Assembly (NCBI GenBank): GCA_037179385.1
Contig: CM074179.1
Span: forward strand, 68,901,806-68,965,805
Length of the DNA: 64,000 nt
Direction of reading: 5' to 3'
Source of the DNA: Holothuria scabra
Taxonomy: Eukaryota; Echinodermata; Holothuroidea; Aspidochirotida; Holothuriidae
Shown here: one piece after another, positions 35,613-48,052 of the stretch
Layout: each line of letters starts with the position of its first letter
How positions within the stretch are numbered: the first letter of the stretch is position 1
Program-made: the position numbers and the translations under genes
Notes under the pieces: model-generated
Told to the model about the DNA's origin: nothing
Seen by the model: only the letters and a program-made list of their open reading frames with translations
Databases searched by the model: none

Positions 35613-37880
35613 TGCTAAAGGCCACGGAAGTATCCTAATTTAGTTTGCTAGTCAATGGGACTCATACCTAGTGGCCCGCTACCAGAAAACTTGAGTTATC
35701 AGATTGAATAAATGATGGCGCTTTCCTGAAAGGAAAAAAGAATCAACAAAAACAAAAAAACGATAAACAAAACAAAAGATTGAAGCCAAGCGTTCAAGGT
35801 CTCTGGCCGGCTTTGTGTCCTGTCAACTACAACAGAGAACCAACTCAGGCGCCTCTCTAGTACCCTTCTGCATACAGTGACGCTCAGCGTGCTTTGCATA
35901 CGACCGCAATCTTTCCTCGGGACTCCCTTCAAGGACCGGCGATACATTGGGGAGGAACACTACTCGCCTCCCAGTGCAATCAGAGTAGGACCATGTGTGA
36001 ACACTACCGTCCGGTTTGGCGTCAACGTGCCGCGCAGGTTATAATAGAGGATCTCTTATATAGCATGACCATCTCCATTTGTCACACGTTAGTGTGGAAT
36101 TTTTAAAGTACAAATTTTAGCCAAATGTAGTGTTAGCAGAAAGGAATTATGTGTATGAAATATTTGAAGATAAAATTTTTAATTATTTTTGCATGTTTCT
36201 TGACAAGATTTCCCCTACGACTGATGTTTCTTTTTAATATTTCTCATTTTCGCTCCAAATGGAAGCTTATGTCACAAAAGCGCCACAATCTTACTGTTTC
36301 GTAGGAAATCTGGATGTTTATTGTACGATACGTAATGTACGATAATTTTCATTGAGGATACTTAAACACACTGAGGTAACTGTTACTTGACCCAATGTTT
36401 TTTTTATACATATCTATCGAGGTTTGTTTCATTTGGTTACTAAAACATTTTCTGGGATCTTTTCTCAGGTCTTCCTGATTTGCATTAAAAGATTGTCTCA
36501 TTATTTATTGGGGAATATCTTACTGTTTACTCATTTTTGTAATGATAGAAAGAGATTCCTTGTCAAAGGTGTTACCAGCTTGTTAAATTAATGTTAAAAT
36601 GTAATTCTGAATGGGTTATTTTGGGAACGACACAACATTTTCAATTAAAATAACTAATATTTAATTAGTTATCCCTATAAGTGTAATAGATCAGGTCATT
36701 TTGTTCAGGCCTACAAAGTCTGGGTCTAACTCCGTTTTGAGGCGCACGTAACATTTGCCTCTAGAATGATGAGCACAGCTAATACGAAATTTTAAAGATT
36801 TCGTCGAAAGCCTCTTTCGGCTTTTGGGTGAGATCTTCTTTAATATCCGTTCTTTAATCAAGTCAAGAACGCGGTCTCACATGACAGACTTACGATGTAC
36901 ACAACATTTTATAGCTCGTTTTCAAGAAAGTCCTACGAAGGTAGAAGTTCAACTGTTAAATTTCCTTCTTCATGCTGTTTAATTATATTTTTGAAATTTT
37001 CGACTTCAAGTACACCGTTCGAATGTAGGCTACATTATAACCATTTTTCGGGCATATCTTTTAAAACATTTAGACATGTACATGAGATGTACCTCTTTGC
37101 CCGTATGCCAACAATCGTGCAATTGCAAGCTTCAAGTTTTCTCTTTTTTTATTATTTTTTGTGCCTTTTTACTTGAATATTCTACCAATTCGAGCAAACT
37201 GCTGCAATTGTTTTTGATAAGGTTTATCTAAAATGAAGCAAAATTTTGTAATTTTCTTTCTTCGTTACTTTAGTAAAATTCACCATGGCGACCATTGGCG
37301 CACGAGGCCGGGTGCAGTTGAGCACTCGCCCTCCTGATTCGGGCAAAAGCAGTAAGTCCATACTCGCAAAACATGGGCAAAACATAATAAACGGTGGTAT
37401 TATTCAAGCAAAAAATCTTCTTGCCCGTCATAGAAAATTACCCCCTTACGCCTATAGATCCTTACGTAATTATCATTGATCTGGCTCACACTTGTCCCAC
37501 ATGCCCTACCTTTACCCACACTACTCTGCGCATGTATTACACATTAACCCATTTCGGTCGTATTTGTTTGAAATTAAAAGTCAAAGAAGCATCAGTTAAG
37601 ACTGTCTGTCTTTAAAAGTTTTCAGTTCAAACTGGTGCGTTTTTGTTTTTTACTTTTATCGTGCTTCTAATAGCGGACCATGCACTAACTCCAATACTCG
37701 TGCATGTGAAAAAGTTTACTGACAGACAAAGTGCCTTAAAAAGTAAATGGGATGTTGTTTCTGACTGTTTTACTAACAAAATATGATCATTTTTGCATTT
37801 GTATTTTGTAGACAATGAAGTGAAATACAGACTGTGCAAAATTCAAGGCAATTTAATCAATTTTAGTGTCATTTTCATTG
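35416..37880 (+). repeat. array unit U15 (group C)
   Basis: This unit is 2465 bp. C markers are catacctagtgg, cgataaacaaaac in the A tract, the 6-bp deletion caccgttcg, and an intact acceptor at its right edge. Its core has a private cccttcaagg. Confidence 0.95.
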
Positions 37881-38077
37881 TATTACTCCGCTCTGTGAAA
37901 TGCCGCTTTCTAATAGCTTATATTGCGGGAAACAAAAACCCTATCATTCAAGGCTCTCTAGCCCAAAATTTCAATGGTCATGTAGAGAAATTTGAAAGTG
38001 CCATGAAAGCCCAGATTGTAGGCTTCGATAAAGGTGGGGGAGGGGGGATCATGTCCATACTGAAAACTTCTACTTGA
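37285..38077 (+). CDS. candidate two-exon gene copy (U15/U16)
   Basis: Exon 1 is 37285-37351 and exon 2 is 37812-38077. All splice signals are present. If not spliced, the first-exon frame here runs on into the intron to 37479 because of a local gcccgtcat change. Confidence 0.33.
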
Positions 38078-40352
38078 TGCTAAAGGCCACGGAAGTATCC
38101 TAATTTAGTTTGCTAGTCAATGGGACTCATACCTAGTGGCCCGCTACCAGAAAACTTGAGTTATCAGATTGAATAAATGATGGCGCTTTCCTGAAAGGCA
38201 AAAAAAGAAACAACAAAAACAAAAAAAAAAAACGATAAACAAAACAAAAGATTGAAGCCAAGCGTTCAAGGTCTCTGGCCGGCTTTGTGTCCTGTCAACT
38301 ACAACAGAGAACCAACTCAGGCGCCTCTCTAGTACCCTTCTGCATACAGTGACGCTCAGCGTGCTTTGCATACGACCGCAATCTTTCCTCGGGACTCCCC
38401 TCAAGGACCGGCGATACATTGGGGAGGAACACTACTCGCCTCCCAGTGCAATCAGAGTAGGACCATGTGTGAACACTACCGTCCGGTTTGGCGTCAACGT
38501 GCCGCGCAGGTTATAATAGAGGATCTCTTATATAGCATGACCATCTCTATTTGTCACACGTTAATGTGGAATTTTTAAAGTACAAATTTTAGCCATATGT
38601 AGTGTTAGCAGAAAGAAATTATGTGTATGAAATATTTGAAGATAAAATTTTTAATTATTTTTGCATGTTTCTTGACAAGATTTCCCCTACGACTGATGTT
38701 TCTTTTTAATATTTCTCATTTTCGCTCCAAATGGAAGCTTATGTCACAAAAGCGCCACAATCTTACTGTTTCGTAGGAAATCTGGATGTTTATTGTACGA
38801 TACGTAATGTACGATAATTTTCATTGAGGATACTTAAACACACTGAGGTAACTGTTACTTGACCCAATGTTTTTTTTATACATATCTATCGAGGTTTGTT
38901 TCATTTGGTTACTAAAACATTTTCTGGGATCTTTTCTCAGGTCTTCCTGATTTGCATTAAAAAGATTGTCTCATTATTTATTGGGGAATATCTTACTGTT
39001 TACTCATTTTTGTAATGATAGAAAGAGATTCCTTGTCAAAGGTGTTACCAGCTTGTTAAATTAATGTTAAAATGTAATTCTGAATGGGTTATTTTGGGAA
39101 CGACACAACATTTTCAATTAAAATAACTAATATTTAATTAGTTATCCCTATAAGTGTAATAGATCAGGTCATTTTGTTCAGGCCTACAAAGTCTGGGTCT
39201 AACTCCGTTTTGAGGCGCACGTAACATTTGCCTCTAGAATGATGAGCACAGCTAATACGAAATTTTAAAGATTTCGTCGAAAGCCTCTTTCGGCTTTTGG
39301 GTGAGATCTTCTTTAATATCCGTTCTTTAATCAAGTCAAGAACGCGGTCTCACATGACAGACTTACGATGTACACAACATTTTATAGCTCGTTTTCAAGA
39401 AAGTCCTACGAAGGTAGAAGTTCAACTGTTAAATTTCCTTCTTCATGCTGTTTAATTATATTTTTGAAATTTTCGACTTCAAGTACACCGTTCGAATGTA
39501 GGCTACATTATAACCATTTTTCGGGCATATCTTTTAAAACATTTAGACATGTACATGAGATGTACCTCTTTGCCCGTATGCCAACAATCGTGCAATTGCA
39601 AGCTTCAAGTTTTCTTTTTTTATTATTTTTTGTGCCTTTTTACTTGAATATTCTACCAATTCGAGCAAACTGCTGCAATTGTTTTTGATAAGGTTTATCT
39701 AAAATGAAGCAAAATTTTGTAATTTTCTTTCTTCGTTACTTTAGTAAAATTCACCATGGCGACCATTGGCGCACGAGGCCGGGTGCAGTTGAGCACTCGC
39801 CCTCCTGATTCGGGCAAAAGCAGTAAGTCCATACTCGCAAAACATGGGCAAAACATAATAAACGGTGGTATTATTCAAGCAAAAAATCTTCTTGCCCCCT
39901 CATAGAAAATTACCCCCTTACGCCTATAGATCCTTACGTAATTATCATTGATCTGGCTCACACTTGTCCCACATGCCCTACCTTTACCCACACTACTCTG
40001 CGCATGTATTACACATTAACCCATTTCGGTCGTATTTGTTTGAAATTAAAAGTCAAAGAAGCATCAGTTAAGACTGTCTGTCTTTAAAAGTTTTCAGTTC
40101 AAACTGGTGCGTTTTTGTTTTTTACTTTTATCGTGCTTCTAATAGCGGACCATGCACTAACTCCAATACTCGTGCATGTGAAAAAGTTTACTGACAGACA
40201 AAGTGCCTTAAAAAGTAAATGGGATGTTGTTTCTGACTGTTTTACTAACAAAATATGATCATTTTTGCATTTGTATTTTGTAGACAATGAAGTGAAATAC
40301 AGACTGTGCAAAATTCAAGGCAATTTAATCAATTTTAGTGTCATTTTCATTG
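37881..40352 (+). repeat. array unit U16 (group C)
   Basis: This unit is 2472 bp. It has a typical C structure with an expanded A tract near 38195-38245 that includes an extra C (aaaggcaaaaaaag). Confidence 0.95.
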
Positions 40353-40549
40353 TATTACTCCGCTCTGTGAAATGCCGCTTTCTAATAGCTTATATTGCGG
40401 GAAACAAAAACCCTATCATTCAAGGCTCTCTAGCCCAAAATTTCAATGGTCATGTAGAGAAATTTGAAAGTGCCATGAAAGCCCAGATTGTAGGCTTCGA
40501 TAAAGGTGGGGGAGGGGGGATCATGTCCATACTGAAAACTTCTACTTGA
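39756..40549 (+). CDS. candidate two-exon gene copy (U16/U17)
   Basis: Exon 1 is 39756-39822 and exon 2 is 40284-40549. TACTAAC, AG acceptor and GTAAGT donor are all present, and the predicted protein is the same length as the best copy. Confidence 0.33.
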
Positions 40550-42918
40550 TGCTAAAGGCCACGGAAGTATCCTAATTTAGTTTGCTAGTCAATGGGACTC
40601 ATACCTAGTGGCCCGCTACCAGAAAACTTGAGTTATCAGATTGAATAAATGATGGCGCTTTCCTGAAAGGAAAAAAAGAAACAACAAAAACAAAAAAACG
40701 ATAAACAAAACAAAAGATTGAAGCCAAGCGTTCAAGGTCTCTGGCCGGCTTTGTGTCCTGTCAACTACAACAGAGAACCAACTCAGGCGCCTCTCTAGTA
40801 CCCTTCTGCATACAGTGACGCTCAGCGTGCTTTGCATACGACCGCAATCTTTCCTCGGGACTCTCCTCAAGGACCGGCGATACATTGGGGAGGAACACTA
40901 CTCGCCTCCCAGTGCAATCAGAGTAGGACCATGTGTGAACACTACCGTCCGGTTTGGCGTCAACGTGCCGCGCAGGTTATAATAGAGGATCTCTTATATA
41001 GCATGACCATTTCCATTTGTCACACGTTAATGTGGAATTTTTAAAGTACAAATTTTAGCCATATGTAGTGTTAGCAGAAAGGAATTATGTGTATGAAATA
41101 TTTGAAGATAAAATTTTTAATTATTTTTGCATGTTTCTTGACAAGATTTCCCCTACGACTGATGTTTCTTTTTAATATTTCTCATTTTCGCTCCAAATGG
41201 AAGCTTATGTCACAAAAGCGCCACAATCTTACTGTTTCGTAGGAAATCTGGATGTTTATTGTACGATACGTAATGTACGATAATTTTCATTGAGGANNNN
41301 NNNNNNNNNNNNNNNNNNNNNNNNNNNNNNNNNNNNNNNNNNNNNNNNNNNNNNNNNNNNNNNNNNNNNNNNNNNNNNNNNNNNNNNNNNNNNNNNTACT
41401 TAAACACACTGAGGTAACTGTTACTTGACCCAATGTTTTTTTTATACATATCTATCGAGGTTTGTTTCATTTGGTTACTAAAACATTTTCTGGGATCTTT
41501 TCTCAGGTCTTCCTGATTTGCATTAAAAAGATTGTCTCATTATTTATTGGGGAATATCTTACTGTTTACTCATTTTTGTAATGATAGAAAGAGATTCCTT
41601 GTCAAAGGTGTTACCAGCTTGTTAAATTAATGTTAAAATGTAATTCTGAATGGGTTATTTTGGGAACGACACAACATTTTCAATTAAAATAACTAATATT
41701 TAATTAGTTATCCCTATAAGTGTAATAGATCAGGTCATTTTGTTCAGGCCTACAAAGTCTGGGTCTAACTCCGTTTTGAGGCGCACGTAACATTTGCCTC
41801 TAGAATGATGAGCACAGCTAATACGAAATTTTAAAGATTTCGTCGAAAGCCTCTTTCGGCTTTTGGGTGAGATCTTCTTTAATATCCGTTCTTTAATCAA
41901 GTCAAGAACGCGGTCTCACATGACAGACTTACGATGTACACAACATTTTATAGCTCGTTTTCAAGAAAGTCCTACGAAGGTAGAAGTTCAACTGTTAAAT
42001 TTCCTTCTTCATGCTGTTTAATTATATTTTTGAAATTTTCGACTTCAAGTACACCGTTCGAATGTAGGCTACATTATAACCATTTTTCGGGCATATCTTT
42101 TAAAACATTTAGACATGTACATGAGATGTACCTCTTTGCCCGTATGCCAACAATCGTGCAATTGCAAGCTTCAAGTTTTCTCTTTTTTATTATTTTTTGT
42201 GCCTTTTTACTTGAATATTCTACCAATTCGAGCAAACTGCTGCAATTGTTTTTGATAAGGTTTATCTAAAATGAAGCAAAATTTTGTAATTTTCTTTCTT
42301 CGTTACTTTAGTAAAATTCACCATGGCGACCATTGGCGCACGAGGCCGGGTGCAGTTGAGCACTCGCCCTCCTGATTCGGGCAAAAGCAGTAAGTCCATA
42401 CTCGCAAAACATGGGCAAAACATAATAAACGGTGGTATTATTCAAGCAAAAAATCTTCTTGCCCCCTCATAGAAAATTACCCCTTACGCCTATAGATCCT
42501 TACGTAATTATCATTGATCTGGCTCACACTTGTCCCACATGCCCTACCTTTACCCACACTACTCTGCGCATGTATTACACATTAACCCATTTCGGTCGTA
42601 TTTGTTTGAAATTAAAAGTCAAAGAAGCATCAGTTAAGACTGTCTGTCTTTAAAAGTTTTCAGTTCAAACTGGTGCGTTTTTGTTTTTTACTTTTATCGT
42701 GCTTCTAATAGCGGACCATGCACTAACTCCAATACTCGTGCATGTGAAAAAGTTTACTGACAGACAAAGTGCCTTAAAAAGTAAATGGGATGTTGTTTCT
42801 GACTGTTTTACTAACAAAATATGATCATTTTTGCATTTGTATTTTGTAGACAATGAAGTGAAATACAGACTGTGCAAAATTCAAGGCAATTTAATCAATT
42901 TTAGTGTCATTTTCATTG
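40353..42918 (+). repeat. array unit U17 (group C, contains assembly gap)
   Basis: This unit is 2566 bp including 100 N, or 2466 bp without them, a normal C length. The core has a private ctctcctcaagg. Confidence 0.95.
41297..41396. other. assembly gap 2 (100 N) at a seamless join
   Basis: The bases before (ttcattgagga) and after (tacttaaacac) join exactly as in neighbouring units. The N run therefore replaces either nothing or a whole number of units. It marks a contig break in near-identical repeats, not a measured distance. Confidence 0.95.
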
Positions 42919-43115
42919 TATTACTCCGCTCTGTGAAATGCCGCTTTCTAATAGCTTATATTGCGGGAAACAAAAACCCTATCATTCAAGGCTCTCTAGC
43001 CCAAAATTTCAATGGTCATGTAGAGAAATTTGAAAGTGCCATGAAAGCCCAGATTGTAGGCTTCGATAAAGGTGGGGGAGGGGGGATCATGTCCATACTG
43101 AAAACTTCTACTTGA
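42323..43115 (+). CDS. candidate two-exon gene copy (U17/U18)
   Basis: Exon 1 is 42323-42389 and exon 2 is 42850-43115. Signals are as in the best copy. The intron has one C fewer near 42480. Confidence 0.33.
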
Positions 43116-45384
43116 TGCTAAAGGCCACGGAAGTATCCTAATTTAGTTTGCTAGTCAATGGGACTCATACCTAGTGGCCCGCTACCAGAAAACTTGAGTT
43201 ATCAGATTGAATAAATGATGGCGCTTTCCTGAAAGAAAAAAAGAAACAACAAAAACAAAAAACGATAAACAAAACAAAAGATTGAAGCCAAGCGTTCAAG
43301 GTCTCTGGCCGGCTTTGTGTCCTGTCAACTACAACAGAGAACCAACTCAGGCGCCTCTCTAGTACCCTTCTGCATACAGTGACGCTCAGCGTGCTTTGCA
43401 TACGACCGCAATCTTTCCTCGGGACTCCCCTCAAGGACCGGCGATACATTGGGGAGGAACACTACTCGCCTCCCAGTGCAATCAGAGTAGGACCATGTGT
43501 GAACACTACCGTCCGGTTTGGCGTCAACGTGCCGCGCAGGTTATAATAGAGGATCTCTTATATAGCATGACCATTTCCATTTGTCACACGTTAATGTGGA
43601 ATTTTTAAAGTACAAATTTTAGCCATATGTAGTGTTAGCAGAAAGGAATTATGTGTATGAAATATTTGAAGATAAAATTTTTAATTATTTTTGCATGTTT
43701 CTTGACAAGATTTCCCTACGACTGATGTTTCTTTTTAATATTTCTCATTTTCGCTCCAAATGGAAGCTTATGTCACAAAAGCGCCACAATCTTACTGTTT
43801 CGTAGGAAATCTGGATGTTTATTGTACGATACGTAATGTACGATAATTTTCATTGAGGATACTTAAACACACTGAGGTAACTGTTACTTGACCCAATGTT
43901 TTTTTTATACATATCTATCGAGGTTTGTTTCATTTGGTTACTAAAACATTTTCTGGGATCTTTTCTCAGGTCTTCCTGATTTGCATTAAAAAGATTGTCT
44001 CATTATTTATTGGGGAATATCTTACTGTTTACTCATTTTTGTAATGATAGAAAGAGATTCCTTGTCAAAGGTGTTACCAGCTTGTTAAATTAATGTTAAA
44101 ATGTAATTCTGAATGGGTTATTTTGGGAACGACACAACATTTTCAATTAAAATAACTAATATTTAATTAGTTATCCCTATAAGTGTAATAGATCAGGTCA
44201 TTTTGTTCAGGCCTACAAAGTCTGGGTCTAACTCCGTTTTGAGGCGCACGTAACATTTGCCTCTAGAATGATGAGCACAGCTAATACGAAATTTTAAAGA
44301 TTTCGTCGAAAGCCTCTTTCGGCTTTTGGGTGAGATCTTCTTTAATATCCGTTCTTTAATCAAGTCAAGAACGCGGTCTCACATGACAGACTTACGATGT
44401 ACACAACATTTTATAGCTCGTTTTCAAGAAAGTCCTACGAAGGTAGAAGTTCAACTGTTAAATTTCCTTCTTCATGCTGTTTAATTATATTTTTGAAATT
44501 TTCGACTTCAAGTACACCGTTCGAATGTAGGCTACATTATAACCATTTTTCGGGCATATCTTTTAAAACATTTAGACATGTACATGAGATGTACCTCTTT
44601 GCCCGTATGCCAACAATCGTGCAATTGCAAGCTTCAAGTTTTCTTTTTTTTTATTATTATTTTTTGTGCCTTTTTACTTGAATATTCTACCAATTCGAGC
44701 AAACTGCTGCAATTGTTTTTGATAAGGTTTATCTAAAATGAAGCAAAATTTTGTAATTTTCTTTCTTCGTTACTTTAGTAAAATTCACCATGGCGACCAT
44801 TGGCGCACGAGGCCGGGTGCAGTTGAGCACTCGCCCTCCTGATTCGGGCAAAAGCAGTAAGTCCATACTCGCAAAACATGGGCAAAACATAATAAACGGT
44901 GGTATTATTCAAGCAAAAAATCTTCTTGCCCCTCATAGAAAATTACCCCTTACGCCTATAGATCCTTACGTAATTATCATTGATCTGGCTCACACTTGTC
45001 CCACATGCCCTACCTTTACCCACACTACTCTGCGCATGTATTACACATTAACCCATTTCGGTCGTATTTGTTTGAAATTAAAAGTCAAAGAAGCATCAGT
45101 TAAGACTGTCTGTCTTTAAAAGTTTTCAGTTCAAACTGGTGCGTTTTTGTTTTTTACTTTTATCGTGCTTCTAATAGCGGACCATGCACTAACTCCAATA
45201 CTCGTGCATGTGAAAAAGTTTACTGACAGACAAAGTGCCTTAAAAAGTAAATGGGATGTTGTTTCTGACTGTTTTACTAACAAAATATGATCATTTTTGC
45301 ATTTGTATTTTGTAGACAATGAAGTGAAATACAGACTGTGCAAAATTCAAGGCAATTTAATCAATTTTAGTGTCATTTTCATTG
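42919..45384 (+). repeat. array unit U18 (group C)
   Basis: This unit is 2466 bp. It has a shortened A tract (gaaagaaaaaaagaaac) and a C deleted in gatttccctac. Near 44930 the run before the Ser-rich region is shortened (gcccctcatag), which extends the open frame downstream of the short exon if unspliced. Confidence 0.95.
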
Positions 45385-45581
45385 TATTACTCCGCTCTGT
45401 GAAATGCCGCTTTCTAATAGCTTATATTGCGGGAAACAAAAACCCTATCATTCAAGGCTCTCTAGCCCAAAATTTCAATGGTCATGTAGAGAAATTTGAA
45501 AGTGCCATGAAAGCCCAGATTGTAGGCTTCGATAAAGGTGGGGGAGGGGGGATCATGTCCATACTGAAAACTTCTACTTGA
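44790..45581 (+). CDS. candidate two-exon gene copy (U18/U19)
   Basis: Exon 1 is 44790-44856 and exon 2 is 45316-45581. Two single-C losses in the intron leave an unspliced frame open from the same ATG to 45119 (109 codons), an alternative product if the intron is retained. Confidence 0.33.
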
Positions 45582-47855
45582 TGCTAAAGGCCACGGAAGT
45601 ATCCTAATTTAGTTTGCTAGTCAATGGGACTCATACCTAGTGGCCCGCTACCAGAAAACTTGAGTTATCAGATTGAATAAATGATGGCGCTTTCCTGAAA
45701 GGAAAAAAAGAAACAACAAAAACAAAAAAAAAAACGATAAACAAAACAAAAGATTGAAGCCAAGCGTTCAAGGTCTCTGGCCGGCTTTGTGTCCTGTCAA
45801 CTACAACAGAGAACCAACTCAGGCGCCTCTCTAGTACCCTTCTGCATACAGTGACGCTCAGCGTGCTTTGCATACGACCGCAATCTTTCCTCGGGACTCC
45901 CCTCAAGGACCGGCGATACATTGGGGAGGAACACTACTCGCCTCCCAGTGCAATCAGAGTAGGACCATGTGTGAACACTACCGTCCGGTTTGGCGTCAAC
46001 GTGCCGCGCAGGTTATAATAGAGGATCTCTTATATAGCATGACCATTTCCATTTGTCACACGTTAATGTGGAATTTTTAAAGTACAAATTTTAGCCATAT
46101 GTAGTGTTAGCAGAAAGGAATTATGTGTATGAAATATTTGAAGATAAAATTTTTAATTATTTTTGCATGTTTCTTGACAAGATTTCCCCTACGACTGATG
46201 TTTCTTTTTAATATTTCTCATTTTCGCTCCAAATGGAAGCTTATGTCACAAAAGCGCCACAATCTTACTGTTTCGTAGGAAATCTGGATGTTTATTGTAC
46301 GATACGTAATGTACGATAATTTTCATTGAGGATACTTAAACACACTGAGGTAACTGTTACTTGACCCAATGTTTTTTTTATACATATCTATCGAGGTTTG
46401 TTTCATTTGGTTACTAAAACATTTTCTGGGATCTTTTCTCAGGTCTTCCTGATTTGCATTAAAAAGATTGTCTCATTATTTATTGGGGAATATCTTACTG
46501 TTTACTCATTTTTGTAATGATAGAAAGAGATTCCTTGTCAAAGGTGTTACCAGCTTGTTAAATTAATGTTAAAATGTAATTCTGAATGGGTTATTTTGGG
46601 AACGACACAACATTTTCAATTAAAATAACTAATATTTAATTAGTTATCCCTATAAGTGTAATAGATCAGGTCATTTTGTTCAGGCCTACAAAGTCTGGGT
46701 CTAACTCCGTTTTGAGGCGCACGTAACATTTGCCTCTAGAATGATGAGCACAGCTAATACGAAATTTTAAAGATTTCGTCGAAAGCCTCTTTCGGCTTTT
46801 GGGTGAGATCTTCTTTAATATCCGTTCTTTAATCAAGTCAAGAACGCGGTCTCACATGACAGACTTACGATGTACACAACATTTTATAGCTCGTTTTCAA
46901 GAAAGTCCTACGAAGGTAGAAGTTCAACTGTTAAATTTCCTTCTTCATGCTGTTTAATTATATTTTTGAAATTTTCGACTTCAAGTACACCGTTCGAATG
47001 TAGGCTACATTATAACCATTTTTCGGGCATATCTTTTAAAACATTTAGACATGTACATGAGATGTACCTCTTTGCCCGTATGCCAACAATCGTGCAATTG
47101 CAAGCTTCAAGTTTTCTCTTTTTTATTATTTTTTGTGCCTTTTTACTTGAATATTCTACCAATTCGAGCAAACTGCTGCAATTGTTTTTGATAAGGTTTA
47201 TCTAAAATGAAGCAAAATTTTGTAATTTTCTTTCTTCGTTACTTTAGTAAAATTCACCATGGCGACCATTGGCGCACGAGGCCGGGTGCAGTTGAGCACT
47301 CGCCCTCCTGATTCGGGCAAAAGCAGTAAGTCCATACTCGCAAAACATGGGCAAAACATAATAAACGGTGGTATTATTCAAGCAAAAAATCTTCTTGCCC
47401 CCTCATAGAAAATTACCCCCTTACGCCTATAGATCCTTACGTAATTATCATTGATCTGGCTCACACTTGTCCCACATGCCCTACCTTTACCCACACTACT
47501 CTGCGCATGTATTACACATTAACCCATTTCGGTCGTATTTGTTTGAAATTAAAAGTCAAAGAAGCATCAGTTAAGACTGTCTGTCTTTAAAAGTTTTCAG
47601 TTCAAACTGGTGCGTTTTTGTTTTTTACTTTTATCGTGCTTCTAATAGCGGACCATGCACTAACTCCAATACTCGTGCATGTGAAAAAGTTTACTGACAG
47701 ACAAAGTGCCTTAAAAAGTAAATGGGATGTTGTTTCTGACTGTTTTACTAACAAAATATGATCATTTTTGCATTTGTATTTTGTAGACAATGAAGTGAAA
47801 TACAGACTGTGCAAAATTCAAGGCAATTTAATCAATTTTAGTGTCATTTTCATTG
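45385..47855 (+). repeat. array unit U19 (group C)
   Basis: This unit is 2471 bp and typical of group C. It has a long A tract near 45720-45735. Confidence 0.95.
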
Positions 47856-48052
47856 TATTACTCCGCTCTGTGAAATGCCGCTTTCTAATAGCTTATATTG
47901 CGGGAAACAAAAACCCTATCATTCAAGGCTCTCTAGCCCAAAATTTCAATGGTCATGTAGAGAAATTTGAAAGTGCCATGAAAGCCCAGATTGTAGGCTT
48001 CGATAAAGGTGGGGGAGGGGGGATCATGTCCATACTGAAAACTTCTACTTGA
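47259..48052 (+). CDS. candidate two-exon gene copy (U19/U20)
   Basis: Exon 1 is 47259-47325 and exon 2 is 47787-48052. All signals are intact. Confidence 0.33.
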
